Shown here piece after piece: positions 8,524-15,835 of a stretch of 64,000 bases of DNA. Made by a program: the position numbers and the translations under genes. The first letter of the stretch is position 1. Every line of letters begins with the position of its first letter. The stretch spans positions 248,001 through 312,000 of the forward strand of contig NZ_CAMLHM010000001.1 of assembly GCF_946479885.1 (NCBI RefSeq). The letters run 5' to 3'. This stretch comes from an uncultured Devosia sp. (GTDB taxonomy: Bacteria > Pseudomonadota > Alphaproteobacteria > Rhizobiales > Devosiaceae). The notes beneath the pieces were generated by a model. It was not told where the DNA came from. It was given only the letters and a program-made list of their open reading frames with translations, and did not search any database.

Positions 8524-9507
8524 TCAGGGCGGGGGTGCGTCCGTTTCTTCGCTGGACCGGCCGCGCCGCCAGGTTCCGGGGGGAACGCCCATGACCTTCT
8601 TGAACGCGCGATTGAAGGCGGCTTCGGAGTCGTAGCCGACTTCGACCCCGGCCTGGGCTATGCTGACCTGCGGATTCTCCAGCCGGCGCGCGGCCAGCTG
8701 CATCCGCCACCGGCCGAGATATTGCATGGGGGAATCCCCGGCAAAGTGCGCGAACCGCTTGGCAAAGGCCGAGCGTGACATGCCCACCGCGCTCGCCAGG
8801 GCCTCGATGGTCCAGTCCCTGGCCGGACTGGCATGCACCAGGGACAGCGCGTGGCCGATCTGCGGGTCGCGCAGTCCGGAAAGCCAGCCGCGCGACATCA
8901 GCGGCAACTCGTTGGCATATTGGCGGATCACCTGGACAAACATCAGCTCGGCCAGCTTTGCCAATATCGTTTCGCCCCCCGCATCCCGATTTTCGGTTTC
9001 CGAAACCGCATGCTGCACCAGATGCGACAGCCAGCCGCTTGCGGCCGCACGGCCATGCAGGACGCGCGGCAGGGATTTGATGAACGGATTGTACGGCCGG
9101 ATATCGCAGCCGATATAGCCGCAGATGAAGCGACAGCCGTTGGGCCCGATCCCCTCGTTGAGGATGTAGGGCAGTTGTCGGTCCACCGGCCGGATATAGA
9201 CCGCGAGGTCAGGTTCGGCTCGCATGCCGATCGCCGAGCAGAAGGCATGGGCATCATCGAGGGGAAAGACGATGACGTCGCCGGCATTGAGGCGCATCGG
9301 TTCTGCCGGGCCGTCGATCATTTCCGCCCAGCACGACCCCTCGAGCAGGGTGTGGAACGAGAAGACGTATTGCGAATGCGGCATGACCTTGCTGGCAATG
9401 ACCGACGCGCGCGGCGTTTCCACCACCCATGGATCGTGGAAGGTGTTGTCGAAGAAGATTGCGCCGGTGAGCCGCACCGCGCTCAGCACATCGGATAATA
9501 CATCCAT
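8524..9507 (-). CDS. AraC family transcriptional regulator, cupin_6 type
   Basis: An N-terminal cupin_6 sensor (MDVLSDVLSAVRLTGAIFF at the start, then AGDVIVFPLDDAHAF) precedes two C-terminal AraC helix-turn-helix motifs (WTIEALASAVGMSRSAFAKR and ENPQVSIAQAGVEVGYDSEAAFNRAF). The ATG at 9507 gives 327 residues and the exact family N-terminus; a longer frame to 9630 is not needed. It is divergent from the BBE-type oxidase, and in this family regulator and oxidoreductase are often paired like this. It probably activates the oxidase in response to a small molecule. Confidence 0.9.
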   Translation of the reverse strand: MDVLSDVLSAVRLTGAIFFDNTFHDPWVVETPRASVIASKVMPHSQYVFSFHTLLEGSCWAEMIDGPAEPMRLNAGDVIVFPLDDAHAFCSAIGMRAEPDLAVYIRPVDRQLPYILNEGIGPNGCRFICGYIGCDIRPYNPFIKSLPRVLHGRAAASGWLSHLVQHAVSETENRDAGGETILAKLAELMFVQVIRQYANELPLMSRGWLSGLRDPQIGHALSLVHASPARDWTIEALASAVGMSRSAFAKRFAHFAGDSPMQYLGRWRMQLAARRLENPQVSIAQAGVEVGYDSEAAFNRAFKKVMGVPPGTWRRGRSSEETDAPPP

Positions 9508-9611
9508 CGCGCTACCCCTCGAAGAAGGCACGGCCGATACTATGCCCGGCCACCGATCCACACAAGCGACGACTGATTTATGCGCAGTATCGCCCATCAA
9601 CTGAAAGCGAC

Positions 9612-9630
9612 ATGACAGCAGTGTTGTCAT
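9612..9630. promoter_or_regulatory. inverted repeat in araC/oxidase intergenic region
   Basis: ATGACA (9612-9617) and TGTCAT (9625-9630) form perfect 6-base arms around a 7-base spacer, about 110 bases upstream of both divergent start codons. It is a candidate binding site for the AraC-type regulator. AraC proteins more often bind direct repeats, so this is only moderate. Confidence 0.35.
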
Positions 9631-9740
9631 TTACTTGCATACCGTCATGCACGGTTGAGCAAGAGAATAAGACGATTTGCCATTTTCTGGGCACCCTCGC
9701 CCCGAATACCCTTCCCCCAAGATCAGTGGAGGAGGCGCGA

Positions 9741-11108
9741 ATGACCAATATCGACACCTTGGCAGGCCAGCTACGTGGTCCGGTGATCCGGGCTGGAGAC
9801 GCCGGCTATGACGAAGCCCGCAAGCTCTACAACGCCATGATCGACAAGCGACCGCTGGCGATCGCGCGCTGCGCCGATGTCGGCGACGTCATGGCCTGCG
9901 TCAATTTCGCTCGCGACAACCAGCTTCCGCTCGCCATTCGGGGCGGCGGGCATAATGGCCCCGGCCTGGGCAGCGTCGACGACGGCCTGGTCATCGACCT
10001 ATCCGAAATGCGCGGTGTGCGGGTCGACCCCAAGAACCACACCGTCAGGGTGGGCCCCGGATGCACCACGGGCGAAGTGGACCACGCCACGCATGTTTTC
10101 GGCGTCGCAGTCCCCTTCGGCATCATCTCGACCACTGGCGTGGCGGGGCTGACGCTCTCGGGCGGCCATGGCTACCTGAGCCGGCAGTATGGGCTGGCCG
10201 CCGACAACCTCATCGAGGCCGACGTGGTGCTGCCCGACGGCACGTTCGTGACCGCGAGTGAAACCGAGAATGCCGACCTGCTCTGGGCGCTCCGCGGCGG
10301 CGGTGGCAATTTCGGGGTGGTGACGAGCTTCCTGTTCCGCACCAATCCCGCCAAGATGCTCTATGGCGGCCCGATCGTCTTCGAGATGGCCGATGCCCCG
10401 GACGTGATGCGGTGGTATCGCGACTTCCAGGCCAAGGCGCCTGACGACTTCTATATTTTCCTCGGGCTGCAATCGGTGCCCGGCACCGACCCGTTCCCCC
10501 AGGAGCACTGGAACAAGCGTATGTGCGTGCTGCTGGTCGCCCATAATGGCGCCGGGGGCGAAGCGGCGGTCAATGCCATCCGCGCCGAGTTGCCCAAGCC
10601 GATCATCGACTGGGCCGGCCCCATTCCCTATCCGGCCCTGCAGTCGATGTTCGACCCGTTCTATCCGGAGGGCATGCAGTGGTATTGGAAGGGCGATTTC
10701 GTCAAGACCCTGCCAGACGCGGCGATTGCCGCCCATGTCGAGCACGCGACCAATGGCAACGTGTTCTCCTGCATGCATCTCTACCCGATCGACGGAAAGG
10801 TGCAGCGCAAACAGCGGGACGAGACCGCCTGGTCGACGCGCGACGCCACCTGGTCAATGGTGATCGTCGGGGTCACTCCGGATGCTGCCGATGCGGGTGG
10901 TATCAAGAGCTGGGCGACGGACTACTGGAAAGCGGTTCATCCACACAACCTGGAAGGCGCCTATCCCAACTTCATGATGGCCGATGATGGCAAGGCGCGG
11001 ATAGAGGCAACCTTTGGTGCCAACTACCCGAAACTGCGGTCCCTGAAGCAAAAGTACGACCCGAACAACCTGTTCCGGGTGAACCACAATATCCAGCCGG
11101 CGGCATGA
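9741..11108 (+). CDS. FAD-binding oxidoreductase, berberine bridge enzyme family
   Basis: The 455-residue flavoprotein has an FAD_binding_4 domain (PLAIRGGGHNGPGLGSVDDG; the His of GGGHN is the usual covalent FAD attachment) and a C-terminal BBE motif (YPKLRSLKQKYDPNNLFRVN). At the position where doubly-linked members have cysteine, this protein reads VPFGIISTTGVAGLTLSGGH, so FAD is probably held by histidine only, as in 6-hydroxynicotine oxidase types. It likely oxidises an alcohol, sugar or amine with O2 as acceptor; the substrate is unknown. The ATG at 9741 follows GGAGGCGCGA; the longer frame from 9612 has no ribosome site. Confidence 0.9.
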   Translation: MTNIDTLAGQLRGPVIRAGDAGYDEARKLYNAMIDKRPLAIARCADVGDVMACVNFARDNQLPLAIRGGGHNGPGLGSVDDGLVIDLSEMRGVRVDPKNHTVRVGPGCTTGEVDHATHVFGVAVPFGIISTTGVAGLTLSGGHGYLSRQYGLAADNLIEADVVLPDGTFVTASETENADLLWALRGGGGNFGVVTSFLFRTNPAKMLYGGPIVFEMADAPDVMRWYRDFQAKAPDDFYIFLGLQSVPGTDPFPQEHWNKRMCVLLVAHNGAGGEAAVNAIRAELPKPIIDWAGPIPYPALQSMFDPFYPEGMQWYWKGDFVKTLPDAAIAAHVEHATNGNVFSCMHLYPIDGKVQRKQRDETAWSTRDATWSMVIVGVTPDAADAGGIKSWATDYWKAVHPHNLEGAYPNFMMADDGKARIEATFGANYPKLRSLKQKYDPNNLFRVNHNIQPAA

Positions 11109-11115
11109 TGTTGTC

Positions 11116-11148
11116 TCCCGGGTGGCGGGCGTTCCCCGCCACTCGGGA
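11116..11148. terminator. bidirectional terminator
   Basis: A 14-pair stem with one G-U pair, TCCCGGGTGGCGGG against CCCGCCACTCGGGA, surrounds a 5-base loop. It lies between the convergent stops of the FAD oxidase (11108) and the SnoaL-like gene (11164) and would serve both. No strong T-run is present. Confidence 0.65.
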
Positions 11149-11163
11149 ATGAATAGCTGACCG

Positions 11164-13089
11164 CTATGCGGCTTCGGCGAGTTGGCCGAGCTTGACCTGC
11201 ACCAAGAGGCTCAGTTCGTCATAGACGTTCCACTCGTCGACGATCTTGCCGTCTTTCCAGTGATAGTGGCTCATGCCCATCACCTGCACGCGCTTGCCGG
11301 TTGGGTCGCCGAGTTCGCCCAGAATGCCATAGCCAAGATGGTGGCCTTCCATGATCCAGCGGACGGCAACCTTGGTGCCCCCTTCTTCGCAGGGATTGGA
11401 GGCCACGTGCTGGATTTCGTAAGACGCATCCGGCAGTGAGCCGATCAGGCCCAGATGCTGATGGATGATGGCGGCGACGCCATAGAGCTCCTTCATCAGC
11501 GGGCCGTGATACTGCGCATTGGGCGCGTAATCCTGCGCGATCCGGCCGAACATGCGCTTGGTGAAGACCTCGTGCAGCATCTCGATGGTCTGGGCTTCGA
11601 CGTCATTATGGGCCAACGAAATATCGGCCTTCTCGGCTGGCGGAGTCTGGCCGAGAAAGCGGCGGTTCTCGCCGATATCGAGCGAGGTGAGACCTGCGTC
11701 GAACTTGGTCTTGGCGGTGCGCGCCGCGAAGTGATGCGGGTCGAGCCCGAGCTGCTTGATGATCGCCATCTGGTCGGCCACCACCCACTCGCGATAGATC
11801 TTGTTGCGATGGATCATGCAGTCGGCAATGGTCCGTGAGACGAAGGGCCTGAAGGTCGGCTGGCCGAGGTGGCCATATTGAGTGTGGCGGCCCGAGCCGG
11901 TCACCAGGTGGCTGGTATAGAAACCGTCCTGGTCATTGCCGTTCCAGATCACCTGCGTGCCCATGCCGCGGCGCTCGGGGAATGAGACCAGCCGCTGGAT
12001 GGTGTCGCGCACCACGTCCTCGCGATTGTAGATGGTGCCGGTGGTGCCGTAGAGCACGCAGTTATGCGTGTAGTGGGTGTAGATCAGCCCGATATCGCGC
12101 TCGTCCCAGATCTTGTGGGTGCAGCGGATGATGTAGTCGACGATGTCGGTATAGATGTCGTCGAAGCCTTCCATCGCCTGGCTGCGCTTGCGATTGGTCG
12201 GCGCCAGATCGGGATAGTCGCGGCGCTCCACCTGCAGCACATGCTCATCGTTGCGGAGCGAGGGTGAACCGCCCTTGGCTTTGGGGTTGCTCTCGATGTC
12301 ACTCATGATCGCTCCTTGATCGTCGGCCGGAATGGCTTGCTTGGTGTCGGTCCAATCCAGCCAGTCGCTGACATGACGCGCCACCGCAGCCGGATTTTCA
12401 AGCGGAGCGAAATGCCCCGCTTCGGGAATGGTAAAAAATCGGGCGCCAGCAATGCCTTCGGCGAGCTCACGATGGGCTTCGAGCGGGCAGACCTGCTCGG
12501 CGGCGCCGGCCAGGATCAGCGTCGGCACCGCGATGGCGGAAAGGCGCGGCCGGCTGTCGGCCCTGGCGATGGCGACTTCGGATTGGCTGGCCAACACATC
12601 GGGGCCGGCATCGCGGGCCATGGCGATAATCAGTTGGCGCAGCTCGGCGTCGGCGACCTTGCCGGGCGATACCAGCCGTTCCCAGGCATCGGCAATGTAG
12701 CTATCCATGCCCTCGTCACGCGCCCTGGTCACCGCGGCGCGTCGTAGCTCGGCATTGGCCTCAGGGTCGGGACGGCCCGTCGTATCGATCAGCGCCAGCC
12801 GCGCCACCCGCTCAGGCGCCTGGGCGATGATTTCGAGCGCAACGATGCCGCCCAGCGAAAATCCCAGCAGCGAAAAGCGCTCCGGTGCGTCCCGCAGGAT
12901 GCGCGCCGCGAGGTCGGCGGTGGATCGTTCGCCGGTCATGTCGACCACGCTGACGATGGGCACCGCCAGCCGCTGCAGCATCGGTGCGAACAGCCTGCCA
13001 TCGCAGACCGTGCCCGGCAGCAGCAATAGCGGCAGGGGCACCGTGACGGGGCCCTCCGTCTCTGACGATACGGGGATAACTTTATTCAT
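11164..13089 (-). CDS. alpha/beta hydrolase fused in frame to tandem SnoaL-like protein
   Basis: One open frame of 641 residues joins two parts usually encoded separately. Residues 1 to about 260 are an alpha/beta hydrolase: LLLLPGTVCDGRLFAPML oxyanion region, nucleophile elbow LLGFSLGGIVALE, and catalytic His in IPEAGHFAPLENP. The second part begins MSDIESNPKAKGG and carries two NTF2/SnoaL-like domains (FDDIYTDIVDYIIRCTHKIW and EVFTKRMFGRIAQDYAPNAQ), a fold used by ester cyclases and small-molecule isomerases. The junction holds an intact ribosome site and ATG (separate entry), so two proteins may still be made. An operator of the island's LacI-type set lies 81 bases upstream. Substrate unknown. 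Confidence 0.8.
   Translation of the reverse strand: MNKVIPVSSETEGPVTVPLPLLLLPGTVCDGRLFAPMLQRLAVPIVSVVDMTGERSTADLAARILRDAPERFSLLGFSLGGIVALEIIAQAPERVARLALIDTTGRPDPEANAELRRAAVTRARDEGMDSYIADAWERLVSPGKVADAELRQLIIAMARDAGPDVLASQSEVAIARADSRPRLSAIAVPTLILAGAAEQVCPLEAHRELAEGIAGARFFTIPEAGHFAPLENPAAVARHVSDWLDWTDTKQAIPADDQGAIMSDIESNPKAKGGSPSLRNDEHVLQVERRDYPDLAPTNRKRSQAMEGFDDIYTDIVDYIIRCTHKIWDERDIGLIYTHYTHNCVLYGTTGTIYNREDVVRDTIQRLVSFPERRGMGTQVIWNGNDQDGFYTSHLVTGSGRHTQYGHLGQPTFRPFVSRTIADCMIHRNKIYREWVVADQMAIIKQLGLDPHHFAARTAKTKFDAGLTSLDIGENRRFLGQTPPAEKADISLAHNDVEAQTIEMLHEVFTKRMFGRIAQDYAPNAQYHGPLMKELYGVAAIIHQHLGLIGSLPDASYEIQHVASNPCEEGGTKVAVRWIMEGHHLGYGILGELGDPTGKRVQVMGMSHYHWKDGKIVDEWNVYDELSLLVQVKLGQLAEAA
12304..12318 (-). 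promoter_or_regulatory. internal ribosome site and ATG at the fusion junction
   Basis: On the coding strand the junction reads CAAGGAGCGATCATGAGT, giving an AGGAG site five bases before an ATG at 12306. The CAA codon (12316-12318) is one transition from TAA. With TAA the upstream hydrolase would stop exactly inside the ribosome site of the SnoaL-like gene, a common arrangement. The fusion may therefore be a recent stop-codon loss, or a sequencing error. Confidence 0.6.
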
Positions 13090-13169
13090 CACTGTCCGCT
13101 CGCCTCGACCGCCGAGGCCGACCCCGACCAATGGCCGAGACCGATTTTGCCAAAAAACTCTGGCAAAAT

Positions 13170-13185
13170 TTGAATACGTATGCAA
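13170..13185. promoter_or_regulatory. LacI-type operator site A (TTGAATACGTATGCAA)
   Basis: The 16-base site matches the palindrome TTGCATACGTATGCAA at 15 of 16 positions. It lies between the divergent hydrolase-SnoaL gene (start 13089) and the histidinol-dehydrogenase homologue (start 13294), so one site could control both. Related sites are at 16895, 20127, 26415 and 26438. Confidence 0.75.
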
Positions 13186-13242
13186 GATCAAAATCAACAG
13201 CTGGCAGTGAGCCGTCCGCCAGCAATCTTGCAGCAAAATACC

Positions 13243-13261
13243 AGCATGCTTGCAGCATGCT
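13243..13261. repeat. two tandem copies of the palindrome AGCATGCT
   Basis: AGCATGCT occurs at 13243-13250 and 13254-13261, each self-complementary, separated by TGC and 33 bases before the downstream start. It could be a second operator or a leader hairpin for the dehydrogenase gene. Confidence 0.4.
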
Positions 13262-13293
13262 TGTTCTCACTCGCGCATTCGGAGCTGACCGCG

Positions 13294-14583
13294 ATGACCC
13301 TCGCCCCCAATTCACCTTTTCCCGGCGTCACCTATGTGAAGGCGCCCGAGCGCTCCTCGATCGGCGACAACGCCCCGGTCGAAACGCTGGTGAGCGAGAT
13401 CATCAAGAATGTCCGCGCCAATGGCGACGCAGCGGTTCGGGAATACTCCGCCAGGTTCGACAAGTCGGACCTCCAGGTGTTCGAAGTCACTGCAGCAGAA
13501 CGCGAATCCGCGCTGGCCGAACTCGATCCGCAGACCCGCAAGGACACCGAATTCGCCATCGCCAATGTGCGCAAATTCGCCGAAGCCCAGCTCGCCACCA
13601 TCCTGCCGCTCGAGGTCGAGACCCTCCCCGGCGTGCATATGGGCCACCGCGTCATCCCCATCCAGCGCGTCGGCTGCTACGTCCCCGGTGGGCGCTATCC
13701 CCTTCTATCTGCTCCGATAATGACCATCGTCCCGGCCAAGGTCGCCGGCGTCGACGAGGTCATCGCCTGTCTTCCGCCGAACGCCCACAAGGCGATGATT
13801 GCTGGCTGCCACCTCTCCGGCGCCGACCGCATCTTCCGCATCGGCGGCGCCCAGGCCATCGCAGCCATGGCCTATGGCACAGAGAGCGTGCCTGCCGTCA
13901 ACAAGATCGTCGGCCCCGGCAATGCCTTCGTCAACGAAGCCAAGCGCCAGGTGTTCGGCCCCGTGGGTATCGACCAACTCGCTGGCCCGTCAGAGATTTT
14001 CGTCGTCGCAGACGCCACCGGCGATGCCGAGATGATCGCCACCGATCTCCTCGCGCAAGCCGAGCACGACATCCGCACCCGCGTGGGTCTGATCACCACC
14101 GACAGGGCCCTGGCCGAGGCCACCCTCCGCGAAGTCGAGGCGCAGCTCCAGACGCTTTCCACGGCCACCACCGCCCGCGAAGCCTGGATCAACTACGGCG
14201 AAATCACCGTCTGCGCCGACGAAGCCGCCATGATCGCCTATTCCGACCTCATCGCCGCCGAACACCTGCAGGTCCACACCGCGGATGCCAAGGCCTTCGC
14301 CAAAAAGCTGAGGAATTACGGTAGCTTGTTCATCGGCGAACTGGCCAGCGTGGTCTATTCCGACAAGTGCAGCGGCACCAACCACACCCTCCCCACCATG
14401 GGCGCCGGCGCCTATACCGGCGGGTTGTGGGTCGGCGCCTATGTGAAGATCGCCACGCATCAGTGGCTGAGCGAAGAAGGCGTGAAGCAGGTCGCGCCAC
14501 CAGCGGCGCGACAGTCAGCCAGCGAGGGTCTGGAAGGCCACCGCCGGGCGGCGCAGCTGCGGCTGGACCGGATGCAGGCATAG
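13294..14583 (+). CDS. histidinol-dehydrogenase-family alcohol dehydrogenase (catabolic paralogue 1)
   Basis: 429 residues of the HisD fold, an NAD- and zinc-dependent family that can oxidise an alcohol through to the acid. Probable zinc ligands are kept: Gln and His in LLAQAEHD, Asp in [15 protein letters not shown] and a C-terminal His in EGLEGHRRAAQLRL; the catalytic Glu-His pair is in IAAEHLQVHT. It is not the biosynthetic enzyme: that is at 40819, and this protein has the TLPT...YTGGLWVG segment of catabolic HisD homologues such as sulfopropanediol 3-dehydrogenase. ATG 13294 follows GGAGCTGACCGCG; a start at 13180 would overlap the operator. It belongs to the palindrome-marked catabolic island. 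Confidence 0.85.
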   Translation: MTLAPNSPFPGVTYVKAPERSSIGDNAPVETLVSEIIKNVRANGDAAVREYSARFDKSDLQVFEVTAAERESALAELDPQTRKDTEFAIANVRKFAEAQLATILPLEVETLPGVHMGHRVIPIQRVGCYVPGGRYPLLSAPIMTIVPAKVAGVDEVIACLPPNAHKAMIAGCHLSGADRIFRIGGAQAIAAMAYGTESVPAVNKIVGPGNAFVNEAKRQVFGPVGIDQLAGPSEIFVVADATGDAEMIATDLLAQAEHDIRTRVGLITTDRALAEATLREVEAQLQTLSTATTAREAWINYGEITVCADEAAMIAYSDLIAAEHLQVHTADAKAFAKKLRNYGSLFIGELASVVYSDKCSGTNHTLPTMGAGAYTGGLWVGAYVKIATHQWLSEEGVKQVAPPAARQSASEGLEGHRRAAQLRLDRMQA

Positions 14584-14600
14584 ATCTCGCAGTCGGGAAT

Positions 14601-14642
14601 CCTCTCCCGCTTGCGGGAGAGGGGGACCACGCATAGCGTGGT
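14601..14642. repeat. paired palindromic repeat 5' of DUF559 gene
   Basis: Two hairpins in tandem: CCTCTCCCGC-TT-GCGGGAGAGG (14601-14622, perfect 10-base arms) and ACCACGC-ATA-GCGTGGT (14626-14642, 7-base arms). The first could terminate the dehydrogenase transcript. Similar CTCTCCC/GGGAGAG hairpins recur at 38598 and 47039. Confidence 0.75.
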
Positions 14643-14672
14643 GGAGAGGGGAGCCACGCGCGCGGAGCCATC

Positions 14673-15023
14673 GTGCGGTCACCAGACTTCATTCGCGATC
14701 GCGCCAAGACGCTGCGCCGCGCCATGACTCAGCCGGAGAAGACGCTGTGGCATCTTCTTCGGCGCAATAGCTTGGGCTGGCATTTTCGCCGTCAGCACCC
14801 GATTGGTCCGTATATTCTCGACTTCTACTGCGCCGCGCTAAAGCTCTGTGTCGAGGTCGATGGACCAGTGCATGATGAGCAGGTTGAGCGCGATGAGCGC
14901 CGAACGGCTTGGCTGAACAAGGAGGGGCTCACGGTGATCCGCTTCTCGGCCGACGAGGTCGAGACGCGGCCGGCAGCGATCATCGCCGCCATCGCGCGCG
15001 CGGCACCCCCCTCCACCGCCTGA
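14673..15023 (+). CDS. DUF559 domain protein, small Vsr-like endonuclease fold
   Basis: A 116-residue DUF559 protein: RAKTLRRAMTQPEKTLWHLL at the start, the core RRQHPIGPYILDFYCAALKLCVEVDG, then RRTAWLNKEGLTVIRFSADEV. DUF559 belongs to the PD-(D/E)XK nuclease-like proteins; the Asp of ILDFYC and the Glu-x-Asp of CVEVDG are the putative metal-binding acids. Cellular role unknown. Palindromic repeats lie on both sides, and the stop codon sits in the loop of the 3' hairpin. It resembles none of its catabolic neighbours, so it may be a passenger that moved in with the repeats. Confidence 0.85.
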   Translation: MRSPDFIRDRAKTLRRAMTQPEKTLWHLLRRNSLGWHFRRQHPIGPYILDFYCAALKLCVEVDGPVHDEQVERDERRTAWLNKEGLTVIRFSADEVETRPAAIIAAIARAAPPSTA

Positions 15024-15055
15024 CGGCGGTCGCCCTCCCCCGCAGGCGGGGGAGG
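15015..15055. repeat. paired palindromic repeat 3' of DUF559 gene
   Basis: ACCGCC-TGAC-GGCGGT (15015-15030) has the DUF559 stop TGA in its loop. CCTCCCCCGC-AG-GCGGGGGAGG (15034-15055) follows with perfect 10-base arms. The order (short hairpin, then long pyrimidine/purine hairpin) mirrors the 5' side. Confidence 0.75.
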
Positions 15056-15069
15056 AATCCCGGCTGCGC

Positions 15070-15771
15070 CTATTTGATCTTATCCGCCTCCAGCCAAGCC
15101 GCTTTCAGCTTCTCCACCGTGAACCCTGGCGCCCTTGCCGCGGTCAAAATCGGCACTTCCTTGCGCATCACCACATCGATCGCCCAGGCCATGCGCTCGA
15201 TATTCTCGGCCGGGATCACCACGGCGCCATGCCGATCGGCATGGATCAAATCCCCCGGCCGCACCGACATCCCGAACACCGTCACCGGGCAATCGAGCTC
15301 CGTCACATGCACAAAAGCGTGGCTTGGCCCGACGGCGCCGGCAATCACCTGGTAGCCTTCGTCGAGCATCCCAAGATCGCGCAGTACGCCATTGGTGACC
15401 GTGCCAGCTATGCCCAGCCCCTTGTGCTGGGCCACCTGCATTTCGCCCCAGAAACCGCCGATGACATGGGGGAAATCGGTGTCCTCGATGACCACGACAT
15501 TAGGCCCCTCGCCCGCTGCCACATACTCATAATAGGCCATGCGCAGGGCCCGCACCTCGGCTGCCGGCTTCTGTGCTGGCGACGAGGCGCGGATCTTGGC
15601 GGTGCGGGCAAAGCCCACGACCGGCGGCAGGTTTGGATCGGCGCAGACCACCGGGGTCTTGGTAAAGCCCTCCGCGGTGCGCCCGCCCATGACGTGTTCA
15701 AGGGCGTTGCAGACGGTGGGGGTATCGGCCTTGCGCAGGGCAGCAAGGACGTCGGGCGAGATGGTTGGCAT
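15070..15771 (-). CDS. RraA-like / HMG-aldolase-family protein
   Basis: A 233-residue protein of the RraA/DmtH family, whose enzymes include 4-hydroxy-4-methyl-2-oxoglutarate aldolase and oxaloacetate decarboxylase. Features: TPTVCNALEHVMGGR near the start, FWGEMQVAQHKGLGIAGTVTNGVLRD around residues 110-135 and RPGDLIHADRHGAVVIPAE at the C-terminal half, where Asp and Arg residues bind metal and oxyacid substrates. The ATG at 15771 follows GGAGAAACC. It sits 64 bases after the bicupin gene and is probably co-transcribed. A pyruvate-releasing retro-aldol step in the island's pathway is the likely role (inference). Confidence 0.85.
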   Translation of the reverse strand: MPTISPDVLAALRKADTPTVCNALEHVMGGRTAEGFTKTPVVCADPNLPPVVGFARTAKIRASSPAQKPAAEVRALRMAYYEYVAAGEGPNVVVIEDTDFPHVIGGFWGEMQVAQHKGLGIAGTVTNGVLRDLGMLDEGYQVIAGAVGPSHAFVHVTELDCPVTVFGMSVRPGDLIHADRHGAVVIPAENIERMAWAIDVVMRKEVPILTAARAPGFTVEKLKAAWLEADKIK

Positions 15772-15835
15772 GGTTTCTCCTTTTGGGCGTGAGCATCGAG
15801 CCATCCACACCCGGATCGTGGTGCTATCCGGAACT

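Noticed and set aside
14601..15055. Possible CRISPR or insertion sequence around the DUF559 gene
   Set aside because: No direct-repeat/spacer array, no transposase, and the hairpins differ in sequence from side to side.
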